This document shows positions 60,717 through 64,000 of a stretch of 64,000 nucleotides of DNA, piece by piece; the stretch's first letter is position 1, and every line of letters begins with the position of its first letter. The position numbers and the translations under genes were made by a program. The notes below the pieces were generated by a model. The model searched no databases. It was not told the DNA's origin and was given only the letters and a program-made list of their open reading frames with translations. Source of the DNA: Phycisphaerales bacterium (GTDB taxonomy: Bacteria > Planctomycetota > Phycisphaerae > Phycisphaerales > UBA1924); the NCBI GenBank assembly GCA_029260435.1, contig JAJDDG010000142.1:1-64000 (forward strand), written 5' to 3'.

Positions 60717-62834
60717 TCAGCGGCTCCTGGAGGCGGCGTAGGCGGGGAGGTAGTACTTTTCGGCGTACTCGGCGAGCATGCGGTGGGTGGAGAATCGGGC
60801 GCAGACGGAGGCCATGGATTCGCCCATCATTTTGGCCCATCGGACGGGGATTCCCGAGGCGTTGCGGTCGTAGAAGGCGGGGACGATTCCCTTTTCGAGG
60901 AGTGTGTAGAGGGACTCGGCGTCCGCGGCGTCCTGCTTGGCGCGGGAAGATTCGGGGTGGGTGTTGCCGATGGTCCAGCCGTTTTTCTTGTTGAACCCTT
61001 CGGGCCACCACCCGTCGAGGATGGAGCAGTTGAGCCCGGCGTGGAGGGGGGGCTTCATGCCGGAGGTGCCCGAGGCTTCGTTGGGGCGGAGTGGTGTGTT
61101 GAGCCAGAGGTCGGCGCCTTGGGTGAGCATGCGGCCGATCGCCATGTCGTAGTTTTCGATGAGGAAGACGCGACCCTTGAACTCTGGTCGCTCGGTGAAT
61201 TTTTTGACCTTGGCGACGAATGCGTGCCCGGCGTCGTCGGCGGGGTGTGCTTTGCCGGCGAAGATGATTTGCACCGGGCGCTTGGAGGAGTTCAGGATCT
61301 TTGCGAGACGTTTGGTGTCGTGGAAGACAAGCGGGGCACGCTTGTAGAGCGCGAAGCGGCGGGCGAAGCCGATGGTCAGCGCGTTTTCGTCGAGGGTGTC
61401 GAAGAGGGCGTTGATCTGGTTCTGCGCGGCTGCGGGGTTGTTCGCGAGGGTCTGCTCGCGGACGCGCTTGCGCATGTCTGAGATGAGTTTGCGCCGGAGC
61501 ATCTGGCGGAAGTCCCAGAGTTCGGCGGCAGGGATTTTGCGGGCGTGCTTCCACCAATCATCGGCTGGGCCTGCGCCGTTCCATTTGGGCTTGAAATGCT
61601 TGGCGTAGAAGGGACGGGCCTCGTCGGCGAGCCATGTCTCGGGGTGGACGCCGTTGGTGACGTGCCCGATGGGGACGTCGTTGTGCGATTGGGCGTTAAA
61701 GACGCGCTGCCACATCTTGCGCGCGGTTTCGCCGTGGAGTTCGGCGACGCCGTTGCAGCGCTCGGCGAGGCGGAGCGCGAGGACTGTCATGCAGAATGTT
61801 TCTTTGTTGTCCGCGGGGTCTTCGCGTCCGAGGGCAAGGAATTCCTTGCGGTTGAAGCCCGCTGCCTCGGCGGTCTTTTTCAGGTAGCGCCATGTCATGG
61901 CGGGCGCGAAGCGGTCGTTGCCCTCGGGGACCGGGGTGTGGGTGGTGAAGACGGTGGTGCGCCGGATCTTCTGGGTCGCTTTGTCGATCGGATTGCCCTG
62001 CTTCACGAGGCGGCGGATGCGCTCGAGTGCGCAGAACGCGGCGTGCCCTTCGTTGAGGTGGAAGACTGTGGGTTTGATACCGAGCTTGTCCAGCGCGAGG
62101 AGCCCGCCGATGCCGAGGAGGATCTCCTGGCGGATACGGATTTCTGAGCCGGCTTGGTAGAGATGGTGCGTGAGCCCGCGGTTCTTGGGTGTGTTTGCTG
62201 GGATGTCTGTGTCGAGGAGGACGAGGGGGATCCGCCCGACCTGCGCGGTCCAGATGCGTGCGGTGACACGGGCGGAACCGATGGGGAGGGTGATCGTCTT
62301 GCGGGTGTTTGTGATGGGGATGTCGTCGAAGGTTGTTCGCGGGTAGCGGACGCGGACCTCGCCCGACGGCATGACGCGCTGCTGGTAGTAGCCCTTTGCC
62401 CAGAGGACGCCGACGGCGACGAGGGGGATGCCGAGGTCCGATGCGGATTTGAGGTGGTCGCCCGCGAGGACGCCGAGCCCGCCAGCGTAGAGCGGGATGC
62501 TCTCGTGCAACGCGTACTCCATGCAGAAGTAGGCGGTGGTCATGCGGCGCTGCGCGGGGGTCGCGGTGCGCTGGAACCATGTCTTTGCTTTGAGATAGTC
62601 GGACAGATTTTTTTCTGCTTGAGCGGTCGCGCTGGCGAACTCGGGTGCGGAGTTGACGGCTGCGAGGCGCGATTCGGGGAGCATGCGGAGCGTCGCGAGC
62701 GGGCTCTGATTTGTCGCGTGCCAGATCTGCGGATCGAGCGATTCGAAGAGGTTTCTTGTTGTGGGATTCCAAGCCCACTGGAGGTTGTGTGCGAGAGCGG
62801 CGATCCGCTTTGAGATTGGCTTGGGGTTGGGCAT
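60717..62834 (-). CDS. glgP: Alpha-glucan phosphorylase
   Basis: Breaks down glycogen or maltodextrin with phosphate. From the ATG at 62,834 the protein has 705 residues. The N-terminal DUF3417 part (ISKRIAALAHNLQWAWNPTT) marks the short, bacterial/archaeal-type phosphorylase. The PLP lysine is in SGTSGMKPPLHAGLN, and NEGHAAFCALERI and GNDRFAP are other family motifs. In-frame sequence reaches back to 62,909 without family features. It stands alone, with panB 47 bases further left. Confidence 0.93.
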   Translation of the reverse strand: MPNPKPISKRIAALAHNLQWAWNPTTRNLFESLDPQIWHATNQSPLATLRMLPESRLAAVNSAPEFASATAQAEKNLSDYLKAKTWFQRTATPAQRRMTTAYFCMEYALHESIPLYAGGLGVLAGDHLKSASDLGIPLVAVGVLWAKGYYQQRVMPSGEVRVRYPRTTFDDIPITNTRKTITLPIGSARVTARIWTAQVGRIPLVLLDTDIPANTPKNRGLTHHLYQAGSEIRIRQEILLGIGGLLALDKLGIKPTVFHLNEGHAAFCALERIRRLVKQGNPIDKATQKIRRTTVFTTHTPVPEGNDRFAPAMTWRYLKKTAEAAGFNRKEFLALGREDPADNKETFCMTVLALRLAERCNGVAELHGETARKMWQRVFNAQSHNDVPIGHVTNGVHPETWLADEARPFYAKHFKPKWNGAGPADDWWKHARKIPAAELWDFRQMLRRKLISDMRKRVREQTLANNPAAAQNQINALFDTLDENALTIGFARRFALYKRAPLVFHDTKRLAKILNSSKRPVQIIFAGKAHPADDAGHAFVAKVKKFTERPEFKGRVFLIENYDMAIGRMLTQGADLWLNTPLRPNEASGTSGMKPPLHAGLNCSILDGWWPEGFNKKNGWTIGNTHPESSRAKQDAADAESLYTLLEKGIVPAFYDRNASGIPVRWAKMMGESMASVCARFSTHRMLAEYAEKYYLPAYAASRSR

Positions 62835-62977
62835 GCGCGGTGGTCCGTTCTCGGGTGCTTCAGAGGGTCGGCGAGTATAGAGGCAGGGTGGTGAGGGCGT
62901 GGCTAGCATGAGACTTATGGGACATAACTACGCGGGCGGTGGATTCGGCGCGGGTAGTGGATCCGGGAAGGATGCTC

Positions 62978-64000
62978 ATGACGAGTGACCAAACACGACG
63001 GAAAAAAAAGCGCAGCCCCGGCGGTGGAGTGGTGGGGGCGTTGAGCAGCATCAGGCTCGGGATCTCCCTGCTGGTGGTGCTGTTCGTGTACCTCACGGTC
63101 GGCTCGGCGGGGTTGTTCTACCCGGTGTGGGACGATGTGACGGGACTTGGGTTCACGACCTACATGGTGCGTCAGCACCGGCTATTCGAGATGACCGAGT
63201 TCGAGTGGTTCCACACATGGTTCTTCTTCGCGCTGGTCGGGCTCATCAGCCTGAACATCATCGTGGCGACGATCGGGAGGATCCCGTTCAATCTTCTGAA
63301 ACTAGGGGTTTGGATGATCCACTCCGGGATTATCATTCTGGCGGTGGGGAGTGTGATCTACTTCGGAACGAAGGTGGAGGGGGACACCGCGGTCTTCCGG
63401 AGGCGGGTGGTGATCACGAGCCCGGATGGCGGGACGGCGGATTTTCTTGCGCTGGTGGGGCATGTCGGGATGCTGGAGACCCGCGGCGGGCGGTATGTAT
63501 TTCAGGTCGCGGAGATCAATCCGAGTTGGCCGATCCTGAGCGGTGAGCACAAGGGCAAGACGGCGTACAGCGTGTCGGTGATGGTGAGCACACCTAGTGG
63601 GCAGCGGTTCGTGCGTCAGATGCTTGCGGGGTACCCGCAGTTCACGGAGGACGTGATCCCGGGTCGGGGACGGGTCGTGAAACTGGAAGAGTTCGGCGGG
63701 CAGAAGCTGGTTGACGAGTCGATCGATATTGCACTCGGCTTCGACGCGCAGGATTCGTTCTGGGTGAAAGATAGTTCGGCGCTGCATGTACGACGGGCGG
63801 GAGAGCGGAGTTGGGCGCAGCGCCCGATCCACGGGCTGCCCCGGTACAACGATTATGTGGGCGAAGGGGTGGACATCGAGACGCTCGACGGTTCAACGGT
63901 TGGGGATCATCCGCTCGAACTCGGAGTCGGGGGGAAGGGTGATGCGCTGGATGGAGTGGATGTGCGTGTGACGGGGTACCTGCGGTACGCGGAGATGAGC
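62978..64000 (+). CDS. ResB-like cytochrome c biogenesis protein (partial)
   Basis: An open frame starts at the ATG at 62,978 (or 62,972) and runs off the right edge after 341 codons. The start is basic (TRRKKKRSPGGG), followed by SSIRLGISLLVVLFVYLTVGS, the first ResB helix, then FEWFHTWFFFALVGLISLNII and WMIHSGIIILAVGSVIYF. A long periplasmic domain follows. ResB (Ccs1) with CcsA delivers haem to apocytochrome c in system II. That fits the many c-type haem motifs of the nar cluster. A fused CcsA may lie beyond the window. Confidence 0.82.
   Translation, partial: MTSDQTRRKKKRSPGGGVVGALSSIRLGISLLVVLFVYLTVGSAGLFYPVWDDVTGLGFTTYMVRQHRLFEMTEFEWFHTWFFFALVGLISLNIIVATIGRIPFNLLKLGVWMIHSGIIILAVGSVIYFGTKVEGDTAVFRRRVVITSPDGGTADFLALVGHVGMLETRGGRYVFQVAEINPSWPILSGEHKGKTAYSVSVMVSTPSGQRFVRQMLAGYPQFTEDVIPGRGRVVKLEEFGGQKLVDESIDIALGFDAQDSFWVKDSSALHVRRAGERSWAQRPIHGLPRYNDYVGEGVDIETLDGSTVGDHPLELGVGGKGDALDGVDVRVTGYLRYAEMS

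Overview
The window looks like a chromosomal segment of a planctomycete, most likely class Phycisphaerae. The basis is inference from gene content: secreted proteins ending in the same dockerin-like EF-hand motif, PEP-CTERM-like proteins ending in a run of arginines, a YdjY-domain lipoprotein, a DUF1559-like prepilin fragment fused behind a sigma factor, HpnC/HpnE/HpnH hopanoid genes, and ribosomal proteins L35 and S16 with C-terminal extensions. GC is high. The plus strand is clearly C-rich from about 14 to 38 kb and G-rich after about 40 kb.

Region 1 (1-12,840) is a respiratory nitrate/nitrite cluster, all on the plus strand and tightly packed: the end of an unknown gene, narG, narH, narJ, a NarI fused to a diheme cytochrome c, a NarK1-type transporter fused to a DoxX domain, a NarK2-type transporter, and a COX3-like membrane protein with a cytochrome c domain inserted in it. 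The three chimeras suggest that this nitrate reductase, or nitrite-oxidising enzyme, exchanges electrons with c-type cytochromes.

Region 2 (12,841-13,719) is a junction: a gene start that goes nowhere, a 177-bp MITE-like element, the C-terminal stub of a large serine recombinase, and an initiator tRNA-Met gene on the minus strand. Together with the change in base skew this suggests that the nar cluster lies on a transferred segment.

Region 3 (14,092-40,074) holds a giant secreted subtilase with a degenerate metzincin domain and an inserted mobile domain, then mostly housekeeping genes: serS, a structured non-coding stretch with its own terminator, nadK, dxs, a farnesyl-diphosphate synthase, an ExbB-like channel, a PTS EIIA, rsmB, a MacB-like permease, a PpiD-like chaperone, rpsD, purF, hpnC, ispH, rlmN, a methionine gamma-lyase-like enzyme, a flavin reductase and hpnE. 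Genes of the MEP, squalene and hopanoid pathways recur here (dxs, ispA, hpnC, ispH, hpnE, and hpnH at 50 kb).

Region 4 (40,212-64,000) holds a DUF2339 membrane protein, two PEP-CTERM-like secreted proteins, a small LuxR-type regulator, rplT and rpmI, a PilZ-receiver-HPt-like protein, an ECF sigma factor with a membrane partner, hpnH, two dockerin-tagged metallopeptidases, an M50 protease, the rpsP-trmD-rplS operon with a trailing lipoprotein, an HtrA protease, panB, a glucan phosphorylase and the start of a ResB cytochrome c biogenesis gene.

Three nearly identical copies of the MITE-like element lie at 13.1, 18.4 and 43.0 kb. Two of them interrupt the stop codon of a neighbouring gene exactly at its TA and rebuild it as TAG.
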